64,000 bases of DNA, taken from contig JAQNBH010000012.1 of NCBI GenBank assembly GCA_028752905.1, positions 20,177,545-20,241,544 of the forward strand, written 5' to 3'. The stretch comes from Cladorhizidae sp. MBARI D1340-BT2 (Eukaryota > Porifera > Demospongiae > Poecilosclerida > Cladorhizidae). This document shows, one piece after another, positions 10,263-23,184 of this stretch; positions within the stretch are counted from its first letter, which is position 1; every line of letters starts with the position of its first letter. The translations under genes and the position numbers were made by a program. The notes beneath the pieces are model-generated. The model did no database searches, was not told where the DNA came from, and saw only the letters and a list, made by a program, of their open reading frames with translations.

Positions 10263-12030
10263 ATATCACCGGATAGCCCTTCTAATTATCTGTCTTTTGT
10301 ACGTGTCAAAATTTTGAGTACTCTAAGTATTAGCAAGTTATGGTGATTTGAAGTGGTAAGGTTTGCGATCTTTCCTGGCGTTTTCCAGTTGCCAAAGCGG
10401 TGGCCTGCCAGTGAAAAACCACTACATTTATTGATAATCTGTTGACATGTTGCAGATAAGGGCCTTCTCTATCAGCTGACAAAATCTGGGACTTTGGTCT
10501 TGTTAATTAGGGCAGTTATGACATGTTAGCTTCGTAGATTATCCACACTTCACTGAATAGACTTGATGTATAGCTATTAAGATAGGACTCTCTAAGTGCT
10601 CTCTCTTGATACCAAACATCCATATATTCTGCACACTTCACTGTAATGGACTTGCAAGATAGGTATCTCTCAGTGTTCTCTATCTTGAGCTAAACATGTT
10701 AGCTTCATAGATTCTCCACACTTCACTGAATAGACTTGATATATAGCTCTAAAGGTAGGACTCTCTCTGTTCTCTCTCTTGATACCAAACATCCGTATAT
10801 TCTGCATACATAGAATCACAAGATAGGTTTCTCTATGTGTTCTCTATCTTGATGCTAAACATGTTAGCTTCATAGATTCTCCACACTTCACTGTATAAAC
10901 TTGATATATAGCTATTAAGATAGGTCTCTCCCTGTGCTCTCTGTTGATATCAAACATCCATAATATTCTGCACACTTCACTGTAATGGACTTGATATGAT
11001 TCGAATGATAGGTTTCATTATGTGTTCTCTATCTTGATATTTGCCCTAATTTGGTCTATATGTTTCTCATTTCCCCCCCCAAAATCTTGTTATTTTGCCG
11101 TAAAGCTCATAACTTTTCTACACTTTACCCAAAAAAGAAAATTTTTATATCACCGGATAGCCCTTCTAATTATCTGTCTTTTGTACGTGTCAAAATTTTG
11201 AGTACTCTAAGTATTAGCAAGTTATGGTGATTTGAAGTGGTAAGGTTTGCGATCTTTCCTGGCGTTTTCCAGTTGCCAAAGCGGTGGCCTGCCAGTGAAA
11301 AACCACTACATTTATTGATAATCTGTTGACATGTTGCAGATAAGGGCCTTCTCTATCAGCTGACAAAATCTGGGACTTTGGTCTTGTTAATTAGGGCAGT
11401 TATGACATGTTAGCTTCGTAGATTATCCACACTTCACTGAATAGACTTGATGTATAGCTATTAAGATAGGACTCTCTAAGTGCTCTCTCTTGATACCAAA
11501 CATCCATATATTCTGCACACTTCACTGTAATGGACTTGCAAGATAGGTATCTCTCAGTGTTCTCTATCTTGAGCTAAACATGTTAGCTTCATAGATTCTC
11601 CACACTTCACTGAATAGACTTGATATATAGCTCTAAAGGTAGGCCTCTCTCTGTTCTCTCTCTTGATACCAAACATCCGTATATTCTGCATACATAGAAT
11701 CACAAGATAGGTTTCTCTATGTGTTCTCTATCTTGATGCTAAACATGTTAGCTTCATAGATTCTCCACACTTCACTGTATAAACTTGATATATAGCTATT
11801 AAGATAGGTCTCTCCCTGTGCTCTCTGTTGATATCAAACATCCATAATATTCTGCACACTTCACTGTAATGGACTTGATATGATTCGAATGATAGGTTTC
11901 ATTATGTGTTCTCTATCTTGATATTTGCCCTAATTTGGTCTATATGTTTCTCATTTCCCCCCCCAAAATCTTGTTATTTTGCCGTAAAGCTCATAACTTT
12001 TCTACACTTTACCCAAAAAAGATAATTTTT
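10263..12030 (+). repeat. Tandemly duplicated monomer pair
   Basis: The monomers at 10263 and 11147 are nearly identical to each other. They share private changes found nowhere else in the window: GTACGTGTCAAAA and ATCAGCTGAC. Both also have ATGTTAGC rather than AGGTTAGC at subrepeat 3. One difference is AGGTAGGACTC versus AGGTAGGCCTC. This is a recent single-monomer duplication placed between members 2 and 3 of a HOR-4243-like order. Confidence 0.88.
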
Positions 12031-15000
12031 ATATCACCGGATATCCCTTCTAATTATCTGTCTTTTGTACGTGCCAAAATTTTGAGTACTCTAAGTATTA
12101 GCAAGTTATGGTGATTTGAATTGGTAAGGTTTGCGATCTTTCCTGGCGTTTTCCAGTTGCCAAAGCGGTGGCCTGCCAGTGAAAAACCACTACATTTATT
12201 GATAATCTGTTGACATGTTGCAGATAAGGGCCTTCTCTATCAGTTGACAAAATCTGGGACTTTGGTCTTGTTAATTAGGGTAGTTATGACATGTTAGCTT
12301 CGTAGATTATCCACACTTCACTGAATAGACTTGATGTATAGCTATTAAGATAGGACTCTCTAAGTGCTCTCTCTTGATACCAAACATCCATATATTCTGC
12401 ACACTTCACTGTAATGGACTTGCAAGATAGGTATATCTCAGTGTTCTCTATCTTGAGCTAAACATGTTAGCTTCATAGATTCTCCACACTGCACTGAATA
12501 GACTTGATATATAGCTCTAAAGGTAGGCCTCTCTCTGTTCTCTCTCTTGATACCAAACATCCGTATATTCTGCATACATAGAATCACAAGATAGGTTTCT
12601 CTATGTGTTCTCTATCTTGATGCTAAACAGGTTAGCTTCATAGATTCTCCACACTTCACTGTATAAACTTGATATATAGCTATTAAGATAGGTCTCTCCC
12701 TGTGCTCTCTGTTGATATCAAACATCCATAATATTCTGCACACTTCACTGTAATGGACTTGATATGATTCGAATGATAGGTTTCATTATGTGTTCTCTAT
12801 CTTGATATTTGCCCTAATTTGGTCTATATGTTTCTCATTTTCCCCCCAAAAATATTGTTATTTTGCCGTAAAGCTCATAACTTTTCTACACTTTACCCCA
12901 AAAAGATAATTTTTATATCACCGGATAGCCCTTCTAATTATCTGTCTTTTGTACGTGCCAAAATTTTGAGTACTCTAAGTATTAGCAAGTTATGGTGATT
13001 TGAAGTGGTAAGGTTTGCGATCTTTCCTGGCGTTTTCCAGTTGCCAAAGCGGTGGCCTGCCAGTGAAAAACCACTACATTTATTGATAATCTGTTGACAT
13101 GTTGCAGATAAGGGCCTTCTCTATCAGTTGACAAAATCTGGGACTTTGGTCTTGTAAATTAGGGCAGTTATAAATTGTACTCTTACTTGATGCTAAACAT
13201 GTTAGCTTCGTAGATTATCCACACTTCACTGAATAGACTTGATGTATAGCTATTAACATAGGACTCTCTAAGTGCTCTCTCTTGATACCAAACATCCATA
13301 TATTCTGCACACTTCACTGTAATGGACTTGCAAGATAGGTATCTCTCAGTGTTCTCTATCTTGAGCTAAACATGTTAGCTTCATAGATTCTCCACACTTC
13401 ACTGAATAGACTTGATATAATTATAGCTCTAAAGGTAGGCCTCTCTCTGTTCTCTCTCTTGATACCAAACATCCGTATATTCTGCATACATAGAATCACA
13501 AGATAGGTTTCTCTATGTGTTCTCTATCTTGATGCTAAACAGGTTAGCTTCATAGATTCTCCACACTTCACTGTATAAACTTGATATATAGCTATTAAGA
13601 TAGGTCTCTCCCTGTGCTCTCTGTTGATATCAAACATCCATAATATTCTGCACACTTCACTGTAATGGACTTGATATGATTCGAATGATAGGTTTCATTA
13701 TGTGTTCTCTATCTTGATATTTGCCCTAATTTGGTCTATATGTTTCTCATTTTTTCCCCAAAAATCTTGTTATTTTGCCGTAAAGCTCATAACATTTCAA
13801 CACTTTACCCCAAAAAGATAATTTTTATATCACCGGATAGCCCTTCTAATTATCTGTCTTTTGTACGTGCCAAAATTTTGAGTACTCTAAGTATTAGCAA
13901 GTTATGGTGATTTGAAGTGGTAAGGTTTGCGATCTTTCCTGGCGTTTTCCAGTTGCCAAAGCGGTGGCCTGCCAGTGAAAAACCACTACATTTATGGATA
14001 ATCTGTTGACATGTTGCAGATAAGGGCCTTCTCTATCAGTTGACAAAATCTGGGACTTTGGTCTTGTTAATTAGGGCAGTTATGACATGTTAGCTTCGTA
14101 GATTATCCACACTTCACTGAATAGACTTGATGTATAGCTATTAAGATAGGACTCTCTAAGTGCTCTCTCTTGATACCAAACATCCATATATTCTGCACAC
14201 TTCACTGTAATGGACTTGCAAGATAGGTATCTCTCAGTGTTCTCTATCTTGAGCTAAACATGTTAGCTTCATAGATTCTCCACACTTCACTGAATAGACT
14301 TGATATATAGCTCTAAAGGTAGGCCTCTCTCTGTTCTCTCTCTTGATACCAAACATCCGTATATTCTGCATACATAGAATCACAAGATAGGTTTCTCTAT
14401 GTGTTCTCTATCTTGATGCTAAACAGGTTAGCTTCATAGATTCTCCACACTTCACTGTATAAACTTGATATATAGCTATTAAGATAGGTCTCTCCCTGTG
14501 CTCTCTGTTGATATCAAACATCCATAATATTCTGCATACTTCATTGTAATGGACTTGATATGATTCGAATGATAGGTTTCATTATGTGTTCTCTATCTTG
14601 ATATTTGCCCTAATTTGGTCTATATGTTTCTCATTTTTTCCCCAAAAATATTGTTATTTTGCCGTAAAGCTCATAACTTTTCTACACTTTACCCAAAAAA
14701 GATAATTTTTATATCACCGGATAGCCCTTCTAATTATCTGTCTTTTGTACGTGCCAAAATTTTTGAGTACTCTAAGTATTAGCAAGTTATGGTGATTTGA
14801 AGTGGTAAGGTTTGCGATCTTTCCTGGCGTTTTCCAGTTGCCAAAGCGGTGGCCTGCCAGTGAAAAACCACTACATTTATTGATAATCTGTTGACATGTT
14901 GCAGATAAGGGCCTTCTCTATCAGTTGACAAAATCTGGGACTTTGGTCTTGTTAATTAGGGCAGTTATGAATTGTACTCTTACTTGATGCTAAACATGTT

Positions 15001-15508
15001 AGCTTCGTAGATTATCCACACTTCACTGAATAGACTTGATGTATAGCTATTAAGATAGGACTCTCTAAGTGCTCTCTCTTGATACCAAACATCCATATAT
15101 TCTGCACACTTCACTGTAATGGACTTGCAAGATAGGTATCTCTCAGTGTTCTCTATCTTGAGCTAAACATGTTAGCTTCATAGATTCTCCACACTTCACT
15201 GAATAGACTTGATATATAGCTCTAAAGGTAGGCCTCTCTCTGTTCTCTCTCTTGATACCAAACATCCGTATATTCTGCATACATAGAATCACAAGATAGG
15301 TTTCTCTATGTGTTCTCTATCTTGATGCTAAACAGGTTAGCTTCATAGATTCTCCACACTTCCCTGTATAAACTTGATATATAGCTATTAAGATAGGTCT
15401 CTCCCTGTGCTCTCTGTTGATATCAAACATCCATAATATTCTGCACACTTCACTGTAATGGACTTGATATGATTCGAATGATAGGTTTCATTATGTGTTC
15501 TCTATCTT

Positions 15509-16193
15509 TTTTTAATTTTTTTTTTTTAAACAATTTTAATATATATATATATAAACAGAATAACAAACAAACATTAACAAACAACAACAAACAAACATTA
15601 AAACAAAAAATCTTAATACACTACTAATAAAAAATAATCGTCATTACAACTAAAGCTGGTGCCCAGCACAGCTGCAGTGTTACCTCGCTGCACGGCTACT
15701 GCAATCCGCTGGGAAAGGAAAAAGGAGGAGCGGGGATCATCCGTTTCCTGTTTGAGACGGTTGCCCAAATCTGAAAAGAAAAGACCTGCAGACTTGCCAA
15801 ATGAACCAGCCGTCTCGATTCCAATTGGCACAAAAAAATGGGAGACAGCCAAAGAGGAGTATTTTATTCTCTTACGGTATTCGGCATTGCTTGCCACCGA
15901 GCCAGGGCCATCAGAAGACAAGGAGGCGTAGGAGGGAGCGAAGGTGTCTACAATTGTAGCGTCCCATACCAAAATACGCCCATTTTTCCAGGGAATGACG
16001 GAAGCCCCATCCGGACGCTTACCATCAGAACGTGACAAGCCCGGAGGCTCCAGGTGCGAGGGAACCTTGATGGCTGCCAAGGATCGCCGGATGATCTCAT
16101 TCACTTCCCCGTGTCTGGAATGACGCCCTTGGCTGTACTTACAACTGAGGCCGTGTGTGCCGTACTTGTCAATATTAAGACCACACAAATGAC
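15509..16193 (-). mobile_element. Retrotransposon fragment, copy 3 (685 bp)
   Basis: It lies in the monomer at 14711 with the same satellite junctions (TCTATCTT on the left, ATTTGCCC on the right). The T-rich left end differs from the other copies (TTTTTTTAATTTTTTT) and the insert is 1 bp shorter. The host monomer lacks TTTCGCTATG and AGGCTTCTC, which mark the other four hosts. This copy therefore represents a separate lineage of the same ancestral insertion. Confidence 0.84.
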
Positions 16194-16194
16194 A
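15613..16194 (-). pseudogene. Retrotransposon protein C-terminal fragment, copy 3, stop codon lost
   Basis: The frame is the same as in the other copies, but the usual TAA stop has become TTA. The frame therefore runs five codons further, the last being the stop, giving 193 residues with a terminal LVVY. Position 7 is Asn and position 8 is Ile (Val in the others). The CCHC, PD and D-A-T residues are intact. Loss of the natural stop fits a non-functional passenger. Confidence 0.7.
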
Positions 16195-16301
16195 TTTGCC
16201 CTAATTTGGTCTATATGTTTCTCATTTCCCCCCCAATTTTTTTGTTATTTTGCCGTAAAGCTCATAACTTTTCTACACTTTACCCAAAAAAGAAAATTTT
16301 T

Positions 16302-19002
16302 ATATCACCGGATAGCCCTTCTAATTATCTGTCTTTTGTACGTGCCAAAATTTTGATTACTCTAAGTATTAGCAAGTTATGGTGATTTGAAGTGGTAAGG
16401 TTTGCGATCTTTCCTGGCGTTTTCCAGTTGCCAAAGCGGTGGCCTGCCAGTGAAAAACCACTACATTTATTGATAATCTGTTGACATGTTGCAGATAAGG
16501 GCCTTCTCTATCAGTTGACAAAATCTGGGACTTTGGTCTTGTTAATTAGGGCAGTTATGACATGTTAGCTTCGTAGATTATCCACACTTCACTGAATAGA
16601 CTTGATGTATAGCTATTAAGATAGGACTCTCTAAGTGCTCTCTCTTGATACCAAACATCCATATATTCTGCACACTTCACTGTAATGGACTTGCAAGATA
16701 GGTATCTCTCAGTGTTCTCTATCTTGAGCTAAACATGTTAGCTTCATAGATTCTCCACACTTCACTGAATAGACTTGATATATAGCTCTAAAGGTAGGCC
16801 TCTCTCTGTTCTCTCTCTTGATACCAAACATCCGTATATTCTGCATACATAGAATCACAAGATAGGTTTCTCTATGTGTTCTCTATCTTGATGCTAAACA
16901 GGTTAGCTTCATAGATTCTCCACACTTCACTGTATAAACTTGATATATAGCTATTAAGATAGGTCTCTCCCTGTGCTCTCTGTTGATATCAAACATCCAT
17001 AATATTCTGCATACTTCATTGTAATGGACTTGATATGATTCGAATGATAGGTTTCATTATGTGTTCTCTATCTTGATATTTGCCCTAATTTGGTCTATAT
17101 GTTTCTCATTTTTTCCCCAAAAATATTGTTATTTTGCCGTAAAGCTCATAACTTTTCTACACTTTACCCAAAAAAGATAATTTTTATATCACCGGATAGC
17201 CCTTCTAATTATCTGTCTTTTGTACGTGCCAAAATTTTTGAGTACTCTAAGTATTAGCAAGTTATGGTGATTTGAAGTGGTAAGGTTTGCGATCTTTCCT
17301 GGCGTTTTCCAGTTGCCAAAGCGGTGGCCTGCCAGTGAAAAACCACTACATTTATTGATAATCTGTTGACATGTTGCAGATAAGGGCCTTCTCTATCAGT
17401 TGACAAAATCTGGGACTTTGGTCTTGTTAATTAGGGCAGTTATGAATTGTACTCTTACTTGATGCTAAACATGTTAGCTTCGTATATTATCCACACTTCA
17501 CTGAATAGACTTGATGTATAGCTATTAAGATAGGACTCTCTAAGTGCTCTCTCTTGATACCAAACATCCATATATTCTGCACACTTCACTGTAATGGACT
17601 TGCAAGATAGGTATCTCTCAGTGTTCTCTATCTTGAGCTAAACATGTTAGCTTCATAGATTCTCCACACTTCACTGAATAGACTTGATATATAGCTCTAA
17701 AGGTAGGCCTCTCTCTGTTCTCTCTCTTGATACCAAACATCCGTATATTCTGCATACATAGAATCACAAGATAGGTTTCTCTATGTGTTCTCTATCTTGA
17801 TGCTAAACAGGTTAGCTTCATAGATTCTCCACACTTCACTGTATAAACTTGATATATAGCTATTAAAATAGGTCTCTCCCTGTGCTCTCTGTTGATATCA
17901 AACATCCATAATATTCTGCACACTTCACTGTAATGGACTTGATATGATTCGAATGATAGGTTTCATTGCGTGTTCTCTATCTTGATATTTGCCCTAATTT
18001 GGTCTATATGTTTCTCATTTTCCCCCCAAAAATCTTGTTATTTTGCCGTAAAGCTCATAACTTTTCTACACTTTACCCAAAAAAGATAATTTTTATATCA
18101 CCGAATAACCCTTCTAATTATCTGTCTTTTGTACTTGCCAAAATTTTGAGTACTCTAAGTATTAGCAAGTTATGGTGATTTGAAGTGGTAAGGTTTGCGA
18201 TCTTTCCTGGCGTTTTCCAGTTGCCAAAGCGGTGGCCTGCCAGTGAAAAACCACTACATTTATTGATAATCTGTTGACATGTTGCAGATAAGGGCCTTCT
18301 CTATCAGTTGACAAAATCTGGGACTTTGGTCTTGTTAATTAGGGCAGTTATGAATTGTACTCTTACTTGATGCTAAACATGTTAGCTTCGTAGATTATCC
18401 ACACTTCACTGAATAGACTTGATGTATAGCTATTAAGATAGGACTCTCTAAGTGCTCTCTCTTGATACCAAACATCCATATATTCTGCACACTTCACTGT
18501 AATGGACTTGCAAGATAGGTATCTCTCAGTGTTCTCTATCTTGAGCTAAACATGTTAGCTTCATAGATTCTCCACACTTCACTGAATAGACTTGATATAT
18601 AGCTCTAAAGGTAGGCCTCTCTCTGTTCTCTCTCTTGATACCAAACATCCGTATATTCTGCATACATAGAATCACAAGATAGGTTTCTCTATGTGTTCTC
18701 TATCTTGATGCTAAACAGGTTAGCTTCATAGATTCTCCACACTTCACTGTATAAACTTGATATATAGCTATTAAAATAGGTCTCTCCCTGTGCTCTCTGT
18801 TGATATCAAACATCCATAATATTCTGCACACTTCACTGTAATGGACTTGATATGATTCGAATGATAGGTTTCATTGCGTGTTCTCTATCTTGATATTTGC
18901 CCTAATTTGGTCTATATGTTTCTCATTTTCCCCCCAAAAATCTTGTTATTTTGCCGTAAAGCTCATAACTTTTCTACACTTTACCCAAAAAAGATAATTT
19001 TT
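16302..19002 (+). repeat. Monomers 17-19, including a 908-bp tandem duplication
   Basis: Monomers start at 16302 (884), 17186 (909) and 18095 (908). The last two share CATTGCGTGTTC (near 17966 and 18874). The private change ATATCACCGAATA marks the starts of the monomers at 18095 and 19003. The markers are therefore displaced by one monomer, as expected from a recent 908-bp duplication whose ends lie inside monomers. No insert is present in this block. Confidence 0.85.
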
Positions 19003-19799
19003 ATATCACCGAATAGCCCTTCTAATTATCTGTCTTTTGTACTTGCCAAAATTTTGAGTACTCTAAGTATTAGCAAGTTATGGTGATTTGAAGTGGTAAG
19101 GTTTGCGATCTTTCCTGGCGTTTTCCAGTTGCCAAAGCGGTGGCCTGCCAGTGAAAAACCACTACATTTATTGATAATCTGTTGACATGTTGCAGATAAG
19201 GGCCTTCTCTATCAGTTGACAAAATCTGGGACTTTGGTCTTGTTAATTAGGGCAGTTATGAATTGTACTCTTACTTGATGCTAAACATGTTAGCTTCGTA
19301 GATTATCCACACTTCACTGAATAGACTTGATGTATAGCTATTAAGATAGGACTCTCTAAGTGCTCTCTCTTGATACCAAACATCCATATATTCTGCACAC
19401 TTCACTGTAATGGACTTGCAAGATAGGTATCTCTCAGTGTTCTCTATCTTGAGCTAAACATGTTAGCTTCATAGATTCTCCACACTTCACTGAATAGACT
19501 TGATATATAGCTCTAAAGGTAGGCTTCTCTCTGTTCTCTCTCTTGATACCAAACATCCGTATATTCTGCATACATAGAATCACAAGATAGGTTTCGCTAT
19601 GTGTTCTCTATCTTGATGCTAAACAGGTTAGCTTCATAGATTCTCCACACTTCCCTGTATAAACTTGATATATAGCTATTAAGATAGGTCTCTCCCTGTG
19701 CTCTCTGTTGATATCAAACATCCATAATATTCTGCACACTTCACTGTAATGGACTTGATATGATTCGAATGATAGGTTTCATTATGTGTTCTCTATCTT

Positions 19800-20485
19800 T
19801 ATTTTTATATTTTATTTTTAAACAATTTTAATATATATATATATAAACAGAATAACAAACAAACATTAACAAACAACAACAAACAAACATTAAAACAAAA
19901 AATCTTAATACACTACTTATAAAAAATAATCGTCATTACAACTAAAGCTGGTGCCCAGCACAGCTGCAGTGTTACCTCGCTGCACGGCTACTGCAATCCG
20001 CTGGGAAAGGAAAAAGGAGGAGCGGGGATCATCCGTTTCCTGTTTGAGACGGTTGCCCAAATCTGAAAAGAAAAGACCTGCAGACTTGCCAAATGAACCA
20101 GCCGTCTCGATTCCAATTGGCACAAAAAAATGGGAGACAGCCAAAGAGGAGTATTTTATTCTCTTACGGTATTCGGCATTGCTTGCCACCGAGCCAGGGC
20201 CATCAGAAGACAAGGAGGCGTAGGAGGGAGCGAAGGTGTCTACAATTGTAGCGTCCCATACCAAAATACGCCCATTTTTCCAGGGAATGACGGAAGCCCC
20301 ATCCGGACGCTTACCATCAGAACGTGACAAGCCCGGAGGCTCCAGGTGCGAGGGAACCTTGATGGCTGCCAAGGATCGCCGGATGATCTCATTCACTTCC
20401 CTGTGTCTGGAATGACGCCCTTGGCTGTACTTACAACTGAGGCCGTGTGTGCCGTACTTGTCAACATTAAGACCACACAAATGAC
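19800..20485 (-). mobile_element. Retrotransposon fragment, copy 4 (686 bp)
   Basis: Located in the monomer at 19003, first member of HOR-3385. Junctions are identical to the others. The A-rich tail reads on the plus strand as TATTTTTATATTTTATTTTT, with more A interruptions than copies 1, 2 and 5. Host markers TTTCGCTATG and CACTTCCCTG are present. Confidence 0.85.
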
Positions 20486-20486
20486 A
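19917..20486 (-). pseudogene. Retrotransposon protein C-terminal fragment, copy 4
   Basis: The open frame of 189 residues has Asn at position 7. It has one private change, Gly29 to Arg (CRISPR-unrelated RHREVN in place of RHGEVN), directly after the conserved Arg-His pair. All putative metal-binding residues are retained. The few differences among the five copies mostly change amino acids, which fits lack of constraint, but the sample is too small for a firm statement. Confidence 0.7.
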
Positions 20487-23184
20487 TTTGCCCTAATTTG
20501 GTCTATATGTTTCTCATTTTCCCCCCAAAATTTTTGTTATTTTGCCGTAAAGCTCATAACTTTTCTACACTTTACCCAAAAAAGAAAATTTTTATATCAC
20601 CGGATAGCCCTTCTAATTATCTGTCTTTTGTACGTGCCAAAATTTTGAGTACTCTAAGTATTAGCAAGTTATGGTGATTTGAAGTGGTAAGGTTTGCGAT
20701 CTTTCCTGGCGTTTTCCAGTTGCCAAAGCGGTGGCCTGCCAGTGAAAAACCACTACATTTATTGATAATCTGTTGACATGTTGCAGATAAGGGCCTTCTC
20801 TATCAGTTGACAAAATCTGGGACTTTGGTCTTGTTAATTAGGGCAGTTATGACATGTTAGCTTCGTAGATTATCCACACTTCACTGAATAGACTTGATGT
20901 ATAGCTATTAAGATAGGACTCTCTAAGTGCTCTCTCTTGATACCAAACATCCATATATTCTGCACACTTCACTGTAATGGACTTGCAAGATAGGTATCTC
21001 TCAGTGTTCTCTATCTTGAGCTAAACATGTTAGCTTCATAGATTCTCCACACTTCACTGAATAGACTTGATATAATTATAGCTCTAAAGGTAGGCCTCTC
21101 TCTGTTCTCTCTCTTGATACCAAACATCCGTATATTCTGCATACATAGAATCACAAGATAGGTTTCTCTATGTGTTCTCTATCTTGATGCTAAACAGGTT
21201 AGCTTCATAGATTCTCCACACTTCACTGTATAAACTTGATATATAGCTATTAAGATAGGTCTCTCCCTGTGCTCTCTGTTGATATCAAACATCCATAATA
21301 TTCTGCACACTTCACTGTAATGGACTTGATATGATTCGAATGATAGGTTTCATTATGTGTTCTCTATCTTGATATTTGCCCTAATTTGGTCTATATGTTT
21401 CTCATTTTTTCCCCAAAAATCTTGTTATTTTGCCGTAAAGCTCATAACATTTCAACACTTTACCCAAAAAAGAAAAATTTTATATCACCGGATAGCCCTT
21501 CTAATTATCTGTCTTTTGTACGTGCCAAAATTTTGAGTACTCTAAGTATTAGCAAGTTATGGTGATTTGAAGTGGTAAGGTTTGCGATCTTTCCTGGCGT
21601 TTTCCAGTTGCCAAAGCGGTGGCCTGCCAGTGAAAAACCACTACATTTTTTGATAATCTGTTGATATGTTGCAGATAAGGGCCTTCTCTATCAGTTGACA
21701 AAATCTGGGACTTTGGTCTTGTAAATTAGGGCAGTTATAAATTGTACTCTTACTTGATGCTAAACATGTTAGCTTCGTAGATTATCCACACTTCACTGAA
21801 TAGACTTGATGTATAGCTATTAAGATAGGACTCTCTAAGTGCTCTCTCTTGATACCAAACATCCATATATTCTGCACACTTAACTGTAATGGACTTGCAT
21901 GATAGGTATCTCTCAGTGTTCTCTATCTTGAGCTAAACATGTTAGCTTCATAGATTCTCCACACTTCACTGAATAGACTTGATATATAGCTCTAAAGGTA
22001 GGCCTCTCTCTGTTCTCTCTTGATACCAAACATCCGTATATTCTGCATACATAGAATCACAAGATAGGTTTCTCTATGTGTTCTCTATCTTGATGCTAAA
22101 CAGGTTAGCTTCATAGATTCTCCACACTTCACTGTATAAACTTGATATATAGCTATTAAGATAGGTCTCTCCCTGTGCTCTCTGTTGATATCAAACATCC
22201 ATAATATTCTGCACACTTCACTGTAATGGACTTGATATGATTTGAATGATAGGTTTCATTATGTGTTCTCTATCTTGATATTTGCCCTAATTTGGTCTAT
22301 ATGTTTCTCATTTTCCCCCCAAAAATCTTGTTATTTTGCCGTAAAGCTCATAACTTTTCTACACTTTACCCAAAAAAGATAATTTTTATATCACCGGATA
22401 GCCCTTCTAATTATCTGTCTTTTGTACGTGCCAAAATTTTGAGTACTCTAAGTATTAGCAAGTTATGGTGATTTGAAGTGGTAAGGTTTGCGATCTTTCC
22501 TGGCGTTTTCCAGTTGCCAAAGCGGTGGCCTGCCAGTGAAAAACCACTACATTTATTGATAATCTGTTGACATGTTGCAGATAAGGGCCTTCTCTATCAG
22601 TTGACAAAATCTGGGACTTTGGTCTTGTTAATTAGGGCAGTTATGAATTGTACTCTTACTTGATGCTAAACATGTTAGCTTCGTAGATTATCCACACTTC
22701 ACTGAATAGACTTGATGTATAGCTATTAAGATAGGACTCTCTAAGTGCTCTCTCTTGATACCAAACATCCATATATTCTGCACACTTCACTGTAATGGAC
22801 TTGCAAGATAGGTATCTCTCAGTGTTCTCTATCTTGAGCTAAACATGTTAGCTTCATAGATTCTCCACACTTCACTGAATAGACTTGATATATAGCTCTA
22901 AAGGTAGGCTTCTCTCTGTTCTCTCTCTTGATACCAAACATCCGTATATTCTGCATACATAGAATCACAAGATAGGTTTCGCTATGTGTTCTCTATCTTG
23001 ATGCTAAACAGGTTAGCTTCATAGATTCTCCACACTTCCCTGTATAAACTTGATATATAGCTATTAAGATAGGTCTCTCCCTGTGCTCTCTGTTGATATC
23101 AAACATCCATAATATTCTGCACACTTCACTGTAATGGACTTGATATGATTCGAATGATAGGTTTCATTATGTGTTCTCTATCTT

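Larger units (their letters stand above)
12031..16301 (+). repeat. Monomers 13-16, related to the HOR-4243 order, with insert 3
   Basis: Monomers start at 12031 (884), 12915 (912), 13827 (884) and 14711 (1591, with insert). The first resembles the third member of HOR-4243 (GGATATCCC, GAATTGGTAAGG, GGTATATCTCAG) but lacks its GCAGTTGCAAAGC changes. The 912-bp monomer combines the 24-bp long-form segment with a 4-bp ATTA insertion in GATATAATTATAGC. The insert-bearing monomer lacks TTTCGCTATG and AGGCTTCTC, which mark the other insert hosts. Confidence 0.85.
19003..22387 (+). repeat. Higher-order repeat HOR-3385, copy 1
   Basis: Three monomers start at 19003 (1591, with insert), 20594 (888, with the ATTA insertion) and 21482 (906). 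The same lengths in the same order follow 3385 bp later. Near-identity runs from roughly 19040 to 22235. The first bases (ATATCACCGA, TTGTACTTGCC) and the last ~150 bp (GATTTGAATG) differ from copy 2, so the duplicated unit is out of phase with the monomer. Confidence 0.9.

Noticed and set aside
17966..19086. Forward 70-codon frames at 17966 and 18874, and a 92-codon frame at 29257
   Set aside because: They translate the satellite tail. Single-base changes in individual monomers open or close them, so they are chance frames.
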